Notes: a model not told the origin generated them from the sequence alone. A stretch of DNA of 64,000 nt from Asterias rubens (GCF_902459465.1 NC_047062.1:2730501-2794500), one strand, 5' to 3'. Counted from the stretch's first letter, positions 20,966 through 33,232 are shown. Numbers and translations are program-made.

Positions 20966-22280
20966 ATCCAACCATGTCAAGTTTTAAATCCTAATAATGT
21001 ATGTTTGTTAACCACAGACCTTAATAGATTGTATCAACCATGCAGAGGTTCAAATTCTACTCATGTACACAGTGTTACCGCAAAGATTGTATCCATGCAC
21101 CATGCAAACTTTCAAATCCTACTCATGTACATCGTGTTACAACAAACTTTACTTTAGATTGTATTTCTACCATGTGTCTCCACCATGCAAAGTTTCAAAC
21201 GTTACTCGTTATACATGGTGTAACTGCAAACCTGACTAGATTGTGTCCACCATGCAGAGTTTCAAACCTTACTCGTGTACATGGTGTTACGCAAACCACA
21301 CTAGATTGTGTCTCCACCATGCAAAGTTTCAAACCTTACTCGTGTACATGGTGTTACGCAAACCACACTATGTCTCCACCATGCAAAGTTTCAAACCTTA
21401 CTCGTGGAAATGGTGCTACGCAAACCAAACTATGTCTCCACCATGCAAAGTTTCAAACCTTACTCGTGTTATACATGGTGTTACTGCAAGCCTTATACTA
21501 GATTGTATCTCCACTATGCAAAGTTTCAAACCTTACTCATGTACATGGTGTAGCTGCAGTTACCAGAGTTTAACTCCACCATGCAAAGTTTCAAATCCTA
21601 CTCGTGTACACGTGTTACTGCAAACCTTACTAGATCCACCATTCAAAGTTTCAAATCCTACCCATGTACATGGTGCTACTGCAAACCATACTAGATTGTG
21701 ACTCCACACATGCAAAGATTCAAACCTTACTCGTACATGGTGTTACTGCAAACCTTACTAGATTGTAACTCCACCATGCAAAGTTTCAAATCCTACTCAT
21801 TTACATGGTGCTACTGAAAGCCTTACCGGATTGTAACTCCACCACGCAAAGTTTCAAATCCTACTCATGTACATGGTGTTACTGCAAGCATTACCGGATT
21901 GTATCTCCACTTCAAAGTTTCAAATCCTACTCATGTACATGGTGTACTGCAAACCTTACTAGATTGTAACTCCACCATTCAAAGTTTCAAATCCTACTCA
22001 TGTACATGGTGACTGCAAGCCTTGCCGGATTGTATCTCCACCATGCAAACTTTCAAATCCTACTCATGTACATGGTGTTACTGCAAACCGTAACTAGATT
22101 GTATCTCCACCATGCAAACTTTCAAATCCTACTCATGTACATGGTGTTACTGCAAACCTTAACTAGATTGTATCTCCACCATGCAAAGATTCAAATCCTA
22201 CCCATGTACATGGTGTTACTGCAAACCTTACTGGATTGTCCTCCCACCATGCAAACTTTCAAATCCTACTCATGTACATA
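20966..22280. repeat. Minisatellite, ~68-bp unit, about 20 copies
   Basis: Each unit contains ccaccatgcaaagtttcaaa, tcctactcatgtacatggtg and ttactgcaaaccttactaga, then ttgta(t/a)ctc. Some units are shorter (~61 bp, lacking tagattgt). Identity is lower at the left edge. Open frames across it are repeats of the same short peptide in shifting frames, so it is not treated as coding. Confidence 0.9.
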
Positions 22281-23960
22281 CTCCTAGAGATTAAAAGCAA
22301 ATGTCCATTTTGTCCATAACTTTTCAAAATGGTAACAAATAATATTAGCTCATCTATTTTGAAGATAACATACATGACTCATCTAATTGATTATTCTTAG
22401 CCAGCTCAAAGAATTTAGGTCACGAAGTCAAAGAAACATCACTTGAACACACGGCTCGGAATAGGCCTTTAGTATCTTTGCCTAAGCCCTTGAACACAAC
22501 CACCATGACAATAAACCCTCAATACCACCACCCGAGAAATGCAAAAATCCCATATATGACATTACCTTTCATCCTGCAAAAGTCTCTGTCACGTTTTCCT
22601 TGATACAGTGGAAAATATTTTGTCCATAAGTGGCAGTTGAGCCTAACATCAGAACACAGTTGTATAATATCTGAACTACAAAGTTTAGATATTTAGCATC
22701 TCTTATCATGTATCAAACCATTTGGTAAAGCATGTGTCAAGTGCACACTTTAAGTCCAAAAGTCACTGCGTAGTGTTTATTTTGGCAAAGAAGCCTCCTT
22801 ATCAAGCTAATCCCTCCTTGTTAACCAGCTGTTATGTTGGCAGTGCGCACGCGATCGTTTTTTTTGTTTTTTTTTTGATGGCTTACACTTATTACAATAA
22901 GGCCGAGTAAAAAAAAGAAACATGTTTAGTGTCTGGGTTTCTCAAAAAAGGAAGGAGGAGGGTTTTTTTTATTTTTTTATTTCAAGATGGCCGCCATGAA
23001 TGTCAAATATCAATTGTTTTTTTCTGCTGCTGAAATACACAAAACATTAATGAAACAGTTTGGTCAAGGCATTCAGACAAGACATTCATTTTTGGGTTTT
23101 TTTTGTTGCTGAGATCTATTAAAATAACCCCTTTTCAAAAGAAAAGAAAAACAAATGTGCATAACAAAAACTTAAGAAAAAAAAGGAGGTGTCCTGTAAA
23201 AAGGAAGCGGGCGGGGACGCTGAACATTTCTATTTTTACTTGGCCTAATATTATTATGTTTTGGGTATTTACACATCCACAGAGCCTATTTGAGAATGCT
23301 GTGTACAACTCTAAACTGGTTATTGGTGATCACAGTTGGTAATTTAATCCTTTTATACAGTCGAAAAGTTTTATCTATACAAAATGACAAGTTCTCTAAG
23401 ATTTTGTTGTTTTCGCAATCTTTTGTTACCTGCTGACTATGTAGACTGTTTTAAAACTGCATTGGTGTGTATCAACTATATATCAGTTAACATATTTAAT
23501 AATAATCTTGCACTTCTCTGGCCCCCCAAATTTAATCATTGCCCCCACTTGCCCCACCAAATGAAAATGTCTAGTTACGCCGCTGTATGTTGGGAATTCA
23601 GACGAGTGCATTAGTGCGTGAACATCTACTACATGTACTGCTTTGCTTTACGATCTCACTCATTGACAAACTTATTGAGCCATGATCCATGAAATAAAAA
23701 TGAATTGTTAGTAATGGGATAGGGTGCACTATTGCTGTGTGAAAATCTACTATAGAAATTTATGTGTCATATGACTCACCGTCATGAGAGCAAGTTTTCT
23801 TTGCTATCCGCTCATGAATTAGCAAACAAAACTGCTTGTATTTACAGGGGCTCAAAGGTTTGCAAGCGTTGAACTGCCTCGTTTATGATCACAATGGGTA
23901 TAGCATACAAAGGAATTGCATTAAACAACATTGTAACGATTCCGGGGTGTGGGGTATGGT

Positions 23961-24038
23961 TTCAGATTCCAGAGTGGCGGCTTGGTTAAATTGATAAGAT
24001 CTTATCAATTTAACCAAGCCGCCACTCTGGAATCTGAA
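23961..24038. repeat. Perfect 78-bp palindrome, no spacer
   Basis: Each 39-bp arm reads ttcagattccagagtggcgg.. inward to ..taaattgataaga, meeting at AAGA|TCTT between 23999 and 24000. Pairing continues imperfectly for several bases outside. Confidence 0.9.
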
Positions 24039-24269
24039 GCCACAGGGGGAAAATAAAACGTAGGGGGATTTCCTTAAACTCCACTAATGAGACTGATGAG
24101 GCACATTGAAATAAATCAAATGTTTCAAACGGAGGATTGACATTAACCACAAGGAATTACACAGTGTGTATTTTATTCAATCATGTTCAATCACAAAATG
24201 TACATAGCGCCCTCTCTATCAAAGTGTCTGGAATTATATTATTTTTTAAATGTTTTTTTAACAAAAGGG

Positions 24270-24460
24270 CATTAATTATTGGGAATAAAAGAGTAGTGAC
24301 TCATTATTAAACTTCCGTTTAAAACCTTGCAGGGCTTTGCCGTGCACTTAAGGCCCTTGCCTTCGGCTCCAGCCTTTATCACACGGCAATTCGACCCTGC
24401 CAGCTTTAAACAGCCGTGTAAGAACTCGTCGCTACCCTTTTATTCCCTTAAAAATGGTAA
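24270..24460. repeat. R7 family fold-back
   Basis: Bounded by gggaataaaagagtagtgac and gctacccttttattccctta, with inner gtttaaaaccttgcagggc / gccagctttaaacagccgt arms. Two related copies are at 55030-55210 and 55610-55770. Confidence 0.7.
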
Positions 24461-25025
24461 CTTAGCAATACATAAAGCAAGGCAGTATTCGCCACAATAT
24501 TGAAGCATAAAACCTGAGGATCTTCTTTGGTGATGAAAGGCAGCATTGAAAATGAGTTGTTAATCCAACAGCATCATGACTGGGCAAGTATTCTCGACAA
24601 GCCACATCCACCTCGACTTGACATCATCTTCCGGACTTCAGCAAGGCTTTCGACCTCATCCCTCACCACATTCTTTTTAACAAGCTGGCTCGTAACTTTA
24701 ACATTCGTGGCCCCACGTGGAACTGGCTGAAGTCCTTTCTCACTAATCGACAACAGCGAGTTACCTACCGTGGAAGCGTCTCTTCTTGGGCACCAGTAGC
24801 ATCTGGAGTTCCTCAGGGAAGTGTCCTCGGTCCGCTTCTCTTCAACCTTTTCATAAGTGACATCTCGAAAAACCTATCTGCAACCTCTCTTCTTTTTGCT
24901 GATGACACCCTCATTTACCGGCCAATCAAAACTCCAGCTGATGAACAATCTTTACAGTCTGACCTTTCTATGCTCAATCAATGGAGCACAGAAAATGGTA
25001 TGAGGATCAACAAAGAGAAATCAGG

Positions 25026-25996
25026 GTTTCGATCCGCTATCGTTTCTACGAACCTCATGGTCATTATGTATTCCATCATTAAAGACGGCAAAATCACTTC
25101 ATATCCTTGCTTGGCCCCAGCACAAACGCAATTCTATTGTGCCCGCTGAAGTTTCCGTTCCGCACTGCCCTCGATGAACGAAACATTTACACGTTGTTGT
25201 TGAAAGCTTCAAATTATTTTCGAGTGTGAACTTTTGTAAATATATCACAACTTGGTCATTAAGAAGTCGTAGCCTACACACATTCTCATGTTACGTTAAA
25301 AATTGTTTTTCAATTCAACATTAGTCTGCTAATCGTATAACTGTTACGTAAAGTTGTTGAGGGCAGGAACCAGATACAACCTAGTTTTCGAACCCAAACT
25401 TTGGTCTTAATTGTCGATCCCGTGTGTGTAGCTTAGCTGTGATTAGATGCCACTTTCTTCAAAGCAAAACCCGTTCGTTATCATAAAGTAGCGTTGCACA
25501 CAGAAGAAGTGAATTTAAAAACTAAATAGTGCTACTAAAAATGAGAACTTGTTTTCGTGCGACGTCCATTTCAAACATTTTCGGCGAAGGGGAATACCGG
25601 GGCCCCAACACTTAATGGTAACATAAAGGGAAGGCAGCGGAGAGACGCAAGGAGATATTATATAGCTCCATGGATTCATGAAGACACCACCCAATACTCG
25701 CTGCCGATCCATCCATACACGTGGAATGACGTCACCTTTGTTGCCGCGGTCATTTGGGCTAAAATAGACCGGAAGTAGCAGGTCAGTTGCGTTCCAACGA
25801 TGGTTTACTGGGCCTCGCAGCGGGGGGTTGGTCGTAAAACCTGGGCTAAGTCTAGTCCACCAATTTTTTTGGTTTAGTTTAGCCCAGCTCAGTGGGTCAA
25901 ATTAACCCTCGCGGACCAGAATATTGCGTTCACACGCAGGGTTAGTTTAGCACTTTTGGATTAAGGACTAGTTTAACCCCACGTCTGAACGTACCC
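25026..25996. mobile_element. ~970-bp insertion inside the LINE reverse transcriptase
   Basis: It separates two parts of one LINE coding region. The right end (25830-25990) has gggctaagtctagtccacca, aggactagtttaaccccacg and gtctgaacgtaccc. No transposase or clear inverted ends were seen; edges are approximate. Confidence 0.55.
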
Positions 25997-26769
25997 AATG
26001 TCTCGCTGCAAAACTCCCAACGACGAGCATCTTCCTCTTTACACACCCCAAGGTAGTGCTCTTGGTGTTGTATCTTCATATAAATACCTCGGGATAACTG
26101 TTAACAACAAGTTGAACTGGAACGATCATGTGAATACTATTGTATCAAAAGCTAACAAAACTCTTGGTTTTATTTGGCAGATTGCTGGTGGGTCATCTTC
26201 ACATGCTCTTCGGTGCCTTTACATATCGCTAGTTCTTTTATCTTACAGTATGGATTACCAGCCTGGTACCCATACACTGCCACTTTATCAGCAAAGTTAG
26301 AAGGGGTACAACGTAGGGCAAGCAGAATGTGTTTGAAGCAACGGCGAGGTGACATGCCTTATGAGGAACGGTTAAAATCACTCAACTGGATGAGCCTTCC
26401 TTACAGGAGACAGCAGCACATCATTGTTTTCACCATTAAGTCTTTGTTTGGACTTATTGACTGTGATGCCATAAAGTGTAACACTATAATCAACACCCGC
26501 CATTTAGACTTGACCACATTTCACCACCACTATGTCAGGACTCAAGCTCTTAAGTACACGCCAATTCATTCATTTCCTCGTTTATGGAGCAACTTGCCGT
26601 CATACTTAAAAGACTCACTTATTCTGGATACTTTGAATGTTTTTTTGTAACAAATTATCTATTTACTATCATGACCTTCAATCCCAACAAACCTACTAGT
26701 TTTTTGTTTGTTTTTGTTTTTAGATCCGTTTTTTTTTTTTTTTTTTAGTTTCATCTTGTTTATATAAAT

Positions 26770-26784
26770 TTGGTTTTTATTTGT

Positions 26785-26875
<91 letters not shown>

Positions 26876-26877
26876 TT
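26770..26877. repeat. (ATTT)n microsatellite
   Basis: About 100 bp of nearly pure atttatttattt in the 3' region of the LINE. Confidence 0.95.
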
Positions 26878-27742
26878 AATTGATTGTTTGATTGTTTGAT
26901 ATATTTATCTATTTATATTTATTTATTTATATTTATTAATCCATTATTTATTTTGTTGGATATATTTATGTTGGAAAAGAGCTCATTTCCGTTGCGTGTG
27001 TTGTTATTTTATTTTTTGTTATTTATTCATTTACTGATTCACCTATTTGTTTAGCCATATATTGAATTTTCGTTGTTGTTTTGTTGTTTTGTTGTTTTTA
27101 TTGCTTTAGTTATATTTAATCATCTGTTTATTGATGTAAGAGTTTAAGTGGAAAAGGTGATTGCTTGATTAACTTTTTCGTTGATTGACCTATTTTTTGT
27201 TAAATCCATCCCTTTATTGAATTATTTGTTGCTTTATCTCTTTTTTACATGTACTTTTCTAATTATTTATTCATTCATTTGTTAATACTTTTTATTTATT
27301 TGTTTTAATTAACTATTTATTTGTTTATTTGTTTATTTGCTACTTGCTTGTCTAATTTCTGGTTTTGGTTTTGTAATTTGTGCTTTGTGTAAACAGATTA
27401 TTTATATTAATATTTATTTCAAATTATTATTGTTTTCCAAAGAGAGTATTTTATATAGTGTGTTTGCTTCCCTATGTGACTGGATTAACAGGCTTTCGAG
27501 CTACAGTGTTTAATTATACTTCTGTTGATCCTGGCCATCACATTAGGGTTGTTTTATAATTTCCTGTGCCCTTATTGTTTTTCTTGCTTTGTATTTACTT
27601 TTGTACATGTACTTATAATTATCTATTTGTCATACTGTCAGCTTGTATTTGTAATTGTTTATTGTCCAAATAAAGAATAAGAATAAGAATAAGAATCATC
27701 TCATTGCAACCAGCTTACAGAAATTGAGACTTTTGGGTCATT

Positions 27743-28130
27743 AAAGGAACACGTTGCCTTGGATCGGACGAGTTGGTATATAAAAAGAGTTTGTAACCGT
27801 TTTTTATAAAATGCATATGGTTGGAAAGATGTTTTAAAAGTAGAATACAATGATCCACACAAATCTTCCTCAAAATTGCGTGGTTTTCATGTTACTGTGC
27901 GAACTAGCACGGTCGACCATTTATGGGATTCAACAATTTGACTCCCATAACTGGCCGACCGTATAGTCGACGAGGTAAAAGGAAAACCGTGCAGTTTAGA
28001 GGCATGTTTGTGTGGGTCATTGTATTCTACTTTTACAACATCTTTCTACCCATATGCATTTTATAACAAACGGTTACAAACGCTTTTTCAAAGACCAACT
28101 CGACCGATCCAAGGCAACGTGTTCCTTTAA
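27743..28130. repeat. R2 family fold-back
   Basis: Complete copy with ggaacacgttgccttggatc at one end, gatccaaggcaacgtgttcc at the other, and a central accatttatggg..cccataactggc pair. Confidence 0.85.
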
Positions 28131-28221
28131 CCCAAAGGAGGGAAATTGCTTCCATCAAAACTTAAAATGTATTTTAAATACAGTACTTGAATTCAATCTC
28201 TCGTACTATTATAATAAGTAC

Positions 28222-28386
28222 TGTAAGATGTGCCCTTTAATCCTGTATGCACATTGCCACTTTCATTGTATAAATAGCGCCCTCAAGGGTTGAGACATGT
28301 GATTCCTTATCTTCCAATATGGCGAGTTACACAAGGTGAGCCTTTATATTTATGTACTAATAAACCCATGCAAAATCTCACAAACT
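28222..28386 (+). repeat. 5' LTR of the Gypsy element
   Basis: Begins tgtaagat and ends ..ctcacaaact. It contains a TATA-like tgtataaatagcg and a polyadenylation signal in actaataaaccc. It has 12 bases (gtgccctttaat) missing from the 3' LTR. The exact 3' edge is uncertain by about 4 bp. Confidence 0.85.
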
Positions 28387-28620
28387 GGCGAGGAGGATGA
28401 CTCTAAAACTTTATCAAACTGAAATATAATATAAACCTCAACTCTATAACTAGAGTGTTGGCATTTTAAAGCATTATTTCTTGCTGAAAATAAGTGATTT
28501 GGATCCCGTTTTTCCAAAGTTACTTTTACAACTTGATCTCCGCATGGTCATACTAACTGTTTTGTGCATGCTATACACACACAAAGTCAACGTGAATAGT
28601 CGGTGTACATGTACATTAAG

Positions 28621-29568
28621 ATGGCGTCTATGATGATCGGGCGAATCGATCCCTTTAATAATGCAGAAGAGGATTGGCCAACATATTATGTTGAACGTTT
28701 AGAACAATATTTTGAGGTTAACAGTATTGATGATGACAAGAAAGTACCGGCTCTGATTAGTCTTATTGGAAGTAAAACATACGGGCTGTTGAAGAATTTG
28801 ACAACACCTGCCAAACCCTCCTCCAAAACATATGATGAACTTGTGAACATTTTGACTTCACATCTGTCTCCCAAGCCCCTGGTAATTGCGGAGAGGTTTC
28901 GATTTCATAAAAGAGACCAGAAAGAGGGGGAACGTGTCAGCGTCTATCAAGCTGAATTACGCAAGTTAGCTGAGCATTGTAACTTCGGAGAGTATCTCAA
29001 TGAGGCTCTACGTGATAGATTTGTCTGCGGATTGCGAGATGGTAACATCCAGAAACGGTTATTGGCTGAAGATAAGCTCACATTGAAGAAAGCTACAGAA
29101 TTAGCAATCGCAATGGAAACCGCAAGCCGAGATGCAGTTGAATTACAACAACAAATGAGACCTAACAACGCAGTACATGCCATAGCTACAACAAAGAAGT
29201 CTTCTTCATTTTCTTCATCTTTGTACCGATGTGGAAAAAAAGGTCACACTCCTGACAACTGCCGATTTAAAGATGCAACATGTCACTCCTGTGGAAAACA
29301 TGGTCACATAGCTCCAGTCTGCCGATCCAAACCACCTCGCACTCCATCTGACAACACTCCATCCAACAAACCCCAAAAGAATTACAAGCGTAAGGGGACT
29401 GTTAAGGTCATGGAGGAAGTCCCAGTTATGGATGATGATGACGACGATGTGTTGATAGCCAGAGTTAGCATCCACACTGTCGGCTGCACTGCTTGTGACA
29501 GAAGTACAGCAGTATTTGTGACTATTCATCTCAACAACACTCCTGTCAAAATGGAAGTAGACAGCTGA
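28621..29568 (+). CDS. Gypsy gag (capsid and nucleocapsid)
   Basis: The frame is open from 28603; I prefer the ATG at 28621 (MASMMIGRID), giving 315 residues. The capsid-like region has the pattern WPTYYVERLEQYFEVN and FRFHKRDQKEGE, familiar from Gypsy Gag. Near residue 205 come two zinc knuckles. The second, CHSCGKHGHIAPVC, is intact CCHC. The first (LYRCGKKGHTPDNC) has lost its first cysteine. The frame ends in TGA at 29566-29568, right where the protease begins, because of an apparent 7-base insertion that shifts the protease out of frame. Confidence 0.88.
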   Translation: MASMMIGRIDPFNNAEEDWPTYYVERLEQYFEVNSIDDDKKVPALISLIGSKTYGLLKNLTTPAKPSSKTYDELVNILTSHLSPKPLVIAERFRFHKRDQKEGERVSVYQAELRKLAEHCNFGEYLNEALRDRFVCGLRDGNIQKRLLAEDKLTLKKATELAIAMETASRDAVELQQQMRPNNAVHAIATTKKSSSFSSSLYRCGKKGHTPDNCRFKDATCHSCGKHGHIAPVCRSKPPRTPSDNTPSNKPQKNYKRKGTVKVMEEVPVMDDDDDDVLIARVSIHTVGCTACDRSTAVFVTIHLNNTPVKMEVDS

Positions 29569-32125
29569 CACTGGTTCTGCAATCACAATACTTTCCATGG
29601 CAGACTACTACAAGAAGTACTTACCATATGAGAAACTGCTGAAGACAAAGCTGAAATTACAAACCTACACTGGTCAGACGGTCACTCCTGCAGGAACTGT
29701 TGATGTCAATGTCTTGTACAACAAGCAGCAATATTTTGGCAAACTCTACGTCGTTGAAAGTGGTGGACCTCCATTACTTGGCCGTGATTGGTTAGCACAC
29801 ATCAAGCTGGATTGGCCCAAGTTGCTAGCAATTTCTACGGTACAACCTACGACCACTGAAGAAAAGCTGAAATCATTCCTGAATGAATATCAAGATCTCT
29901 TCAGTGAAGGAATTGGCGAGCTTAAAGAGATAAGAGGAAAACATAAGCTAAAGAAAAGCGCACAACCTGTCTTCATGAAAGCGAGACAAGTGCCATACGC
30001 CATTCGTCCGAAAGTTGAAGCTGAATTAGAGAAACTTCAGAAACAGAACATAATTGAACCAGTAAAGAATAGTGAGTGGGCAACTCCAATAGTTCCTGTG
30101 CCTAAACCGAATGGTGGTGTTCGTATTTGTGGTGGCTTCAAGGTAACAGTGAACCCAAATATAATCATCGATCACTACCCCTTGCCGAGCGTAGAAGATG
30201 TCTTTGCAACACTTTCGGGAGGACAGAGATACAGCAAACTTGATCTACGTCAAGCTTCTTACCTACATATGGTGATGGACCCCGACTCCAAAAAGTTGCT
30301 CACAATCAACACTCACAGGGGACTCTTTGCTTTCAACCGCCTAGCCTTTGGTGTTGCGTCTGCACCTGCCATGTGGCAAAGAACCATGGAACAAGTTCTC
30401 CAAGGCATACCTGGCGTACAATGTTTACTAGATGACATGATCATCACAGGCCGTACTGATGAGGAGCACCTTGACAACTTAAGGAAAGTTCTCCAACAAC
30501 TCAAAAATAGTGGACTACGCTTGAACCAATCGAAGTGTGAATTTCTCAAAAAGAAAGTAATCTTCTGCGGCCATGAGATAACTGAAAACGGTCTAAAGAA
30601 AACGGAGGACAAAATCAATGCTGTGATGAACGCACCACGCCCCAATGATGTCAGTCAGCTGCGATCCTTCCTTGGCTTAGTAAATTACTACCATCAGTTC
30701 TTACCCAACTTAGCGACTGAGCTACACCCGCTAAATCAGCTACTCGAGAAGAACCACAAGTGGGAATGGAACGCAAACTGTGAAAAGGCATTTCAAAAAG
30801 CGAAATCACTCATCACTACAGATGAAGTCCTAACCCATTATGACCCCAGTCTTCAAGTGAAACTTGCATGTGACGCGTCACCATATGGACTGGGCGCAGT
30901 CATGTCACATGTCGTGTCCGATGGATCGGAGCGTCCCATATCGTATGCATCACGCACACTTACGACTGCTGAACGCAGTTACTCCCAGATAGACAAGGAG
31001 GCACTCGCATTGGTGTGGGGAGTGAAGAAATTCAACCTCTACTTATGTGGACGGAAATTCACCCTAGTGACTGACCACCAACCACTCACCTCTATCTTCA
31101 ATCCAGTGAAGAGCACCTCTGTAACTACTGCTGCACGCCTCGTAAGATATGCAGTTTTTCTTGGCAGTCACGATTATGACATCGAGTATAAGAACACCAC
31201 ACTTCACGGCAACGCTGATGGTTTATCTCGATTACCCCTGGGTCAAACAATGTCTCCACAGAATGATCCAGTTGACGTATTTAACATGACTCAATTTGAA
31301 ACCTTACCGGTCTCCAGTGCTGATGTTCGTAGAGAAACATCCAGAGATTCCACATTTTCCAGAGTTTTTGTGAACACCATGAAAGGATGGCAAAATAATT
31401 CTGATCCAGATCTTGCAACATACTACAGTCGAAGGAACGAGTTAACTATTCACGACGGTTGCTTGATGTGGGGAATCAGTGCCATAATCCCTAACAAGTT
31501 GCACACTAAAGTACTCAACGAGCTCCATGAAGGTCATCTTGGTGTCGTCAAGATGAAATCTCTAGCACGTAGTTTTGCTTGGTGGCCAGGAATTGACCAC
31601 GACATAGAACAGTTTGCAAAAGGATGCACCGGATGTCAACAAGTCCAACACAACCCAGCTCAAGCTCCACTTCACACTTGGGAATGGCCTGCAAAACCTT
31701 GGCATAGAATACATATCGATTATGCCGGGCCCTTCGTTGGACACATGTTCTTGGTAGTAGTAGATGCTCATTCAAAATGGCCTGAAGTAATACCGACCAA
31801 AGCTACTACATCTACTAAAACGATCGACATCCTGAGAACAATTTTTGCACGATACGGTATCCCAGAACAACTCGTTAGTGACAACGGTCCACAATTCAAA
31901 TCCGATGAGTTTGAAGTGTTTATGAAGCAGAATGGTATCCGACACATCACTTCAGCACCATATCACCCATCCACGAATGGTCTTGCAGAGCGCTTCGTCC
32001 AAACGGTCAAGAATGGACTGAAATCTATGGTGGGAGAGGAAGGTTCAATCACTCAAAAGCTGTCTCGGTTCCTGATTGCGTATCGCAATGCCCCCGTGCC
32101 ACGACTGAACAGTCTCCCGCATTAA
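29569..32125 (+). CDS. Gypsy pol: protease, reverse transcriptase, RNase H and integrase (broken)
   Basis: The frame enters around the protease DTGSA motif (about 29568-29582); the longest frame with a Met starts at 29597. Domains in order: protease tail (LLGRDWLA), reverse transcriptase (KLDLRQASYLHMVMD; LLDDMI in place of the usual YxDD), RNase H (LACDASPYGLGAV, TDHQPL), zinc-binding integrase domain (HEGHLGVVK..CTGCQ) and integrase core (IDYAGPF, VSDNGPQF, NGLAERFVQTVK). The frame stops at 32125 in the integrase C-terminal part, and related coding continues in another frame. It is the replication polyprotein of an old element; the frame breaks suggest it is inactive. Confidence 0.88.
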
Positions 32126-32652
32126 TGCTCAATGGAAGGAGTCTTCGTTCTAGACTGGACATCCTTAAACCAGACATTCGTCACCGTGTCACTCAGAAAC
32201 AAAAAGATCAGACTGTGTGTCACAAATCTTCAAAGACAACTCGAGAACTACACGAGAATCAACATGTGCTAGTTCGCGACTACAGAGGCCCTCGGAAGTG
32301 GATAACTGGAGTTATCAACGCACGCACTGGCCCACTGTCATATGAAGTAAGAGTTGGCCCAGACTCCATCTGGCGTAGACACATTGAACAACTTCTTGAT
32401 GCAGAAACTGGAAAATCCTTCGCTCAACAGCCAGAGATGGTCCCCGATATTCTACCTCCTGTCGTTCCAGAGACCATTGGCCAGACATCATCTGATCCCC
32501 TTAAAGCGTCTCCATCACCAGGATCTTCATCACTCCTTCAGAGCGAAAAGGAACAACCAACTGCTCCTTCTACAATAACAGGATCTCCTTCAAGGACTGA
32601 GCGTCGCTATCCGCTGCGAACTCTGAAACCCCCTGATAAACTTGATCTATAG
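32125..32652 (+). pseudogene. Gypsy pol 3' end, frameshifted
   Basis: This frame begins GRSLRSRLDILKP, the usual sequence after the integrase core in Gypsy elements. A chromo- or GPY/F-like stretch follows (VLVRDYRGPRKWITGVI, YEVRVG), then a proline/serine-rich tail ending RYPLRTLKPPDKLDL. It is cut from the upstream part by an indel near 32090-32125. Confidence 0.75.
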
Positions 32653-32977
32653 CCAGTGGCTATCCGAACATTCACGAAACGTTTTGCGTTTTGAGGCTAA
32701 GCAAGCCACAACCTGTTTATTATTCTTGTTCAGTAGAATCATGGAGGAATTTATTCCTCCATGGTAGAATTAGTGTTTTTGGAAAGTTGCTAAATTTATA
32801 ACAAAGATTATTTTCCAAGCAAAGCAGGCAACTTACACATTCAATTGTTTGTTTGTCTGCAGTTATTTTCAAGTTCTTAAATTCACAGTTAAACATGCCT
32901 TCATTTCTACAGGATTTTCATAATGACAAATTATGTGCATATATAATTCTGAACTCTCAATTTTAGTGGGGAGGAAC
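32653..32977 (+). other. Gypsy 3' untranslated region and polypurine tract
   Basis: Non-coding DNA with a small hairpin (tggaggaatttattcctcca, 32742-32761), ending in the purine-rich agtggggaggaac next to the LTR. Confidence 0.75.
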
Positions 32978-33130
32978 TGTAAGATCCTGTATGCACATTG
33001 CCACTTTCATTGTATAAATAGCGCCCTCAAGGGTTGAGACATGTGATTCCTTATTTTCCAATATGGCGAGTTACATAAGGTGAGCCTTTATATTTATGTA
33101 CTAATAAACCCATGCAAAATCTCACAAACT
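32978..33130 (+). repeat. 3' LTR of the Gypsy element
   Basis: A near-identical copy of 28222-28386 lacking its 12-bp indel. Confidence 0.85.
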
Positions 33131-33232
33131 AATGATATAAATTTTACCAATATACACAGATGTGATTCACAAAATTACCAAAAATATAGAATTTTTGAAA
33201 ACTTGCATTCCTTATTCACTATATCTTCCTTA

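Larger units (their letters stand above)
22281..24560. other. Gene-free stretch upstream of ACP7 copy A
   Basis: AT-rich with homopolymer runs. It holds a repeat shared with 8160-8290 (inverted, about 23770-23880), a perfect palindrome at 23961-24038 and an R7 copy at 24270-24460. A gcggggacg..caacattt stretch (23205-23255) also occurs near 12100 and 60480. No exon was recognised; a missing 5' exon of ACP7 copy A could be here. Confidence 0.5.
24560..27697 (+). mobile_element. Degenerate LINE, 5'-truncated and interrupted
   Basis: The plus strand from about 24630 reads as a LINE reverse transcriptase: SKAFDLIPHHILFNKLA (motif A), SGVPQGSVLGPLLFN, and LLFADDTLIY (FADD). Coding then breaks near 25025 and resumes near 25998 (CKTPNDEHLPLY, YKYLGITVNNKLNWNDHV). 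One more frameshift lies near 26235 before GVQRRASRMCLKQRR. The stop is at 26648. A long T-rich 3' region with (ATTT)n ends in aataaagaataagaataaga at about 27697. The endonuclease part is absent. Confidence 0.8.
28222..33130 (+). mobile_element. Ty3/Gypsy LTR retrotransposon
   Basis: Direct LTRs at 28222-28386 and 32978-33130 flank gag and pol. The LTRs differ by a 12-bp indel and about two substitutions. A polypurine tract (agtggggaggaac) lies just before the 3' LTR. Domain order is gag, protease, reverse transcriptase, RNase H, integrase, which defines Ty3/Gypsy. The bases after the 5' LTR (tggcgaggaggatg) occupy the primer-binding-site position. No target-site duplication was evident. Coding is broken in at least two places, so this copy is not autonomous. 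Confidence 0.9.

Noticed and set aside
20966-22280. CRISPR-like array of regular repeats
   Set aside because: Units abut without unique spacers, the context is eukaryotic, and no cas genes exist.
21040-22287. Several 80-150 codon open frames in the minisatellite
   Set aside because: They are the same repeat unit read in successive frames; the unit is not a multiple of three and indels shift frame.
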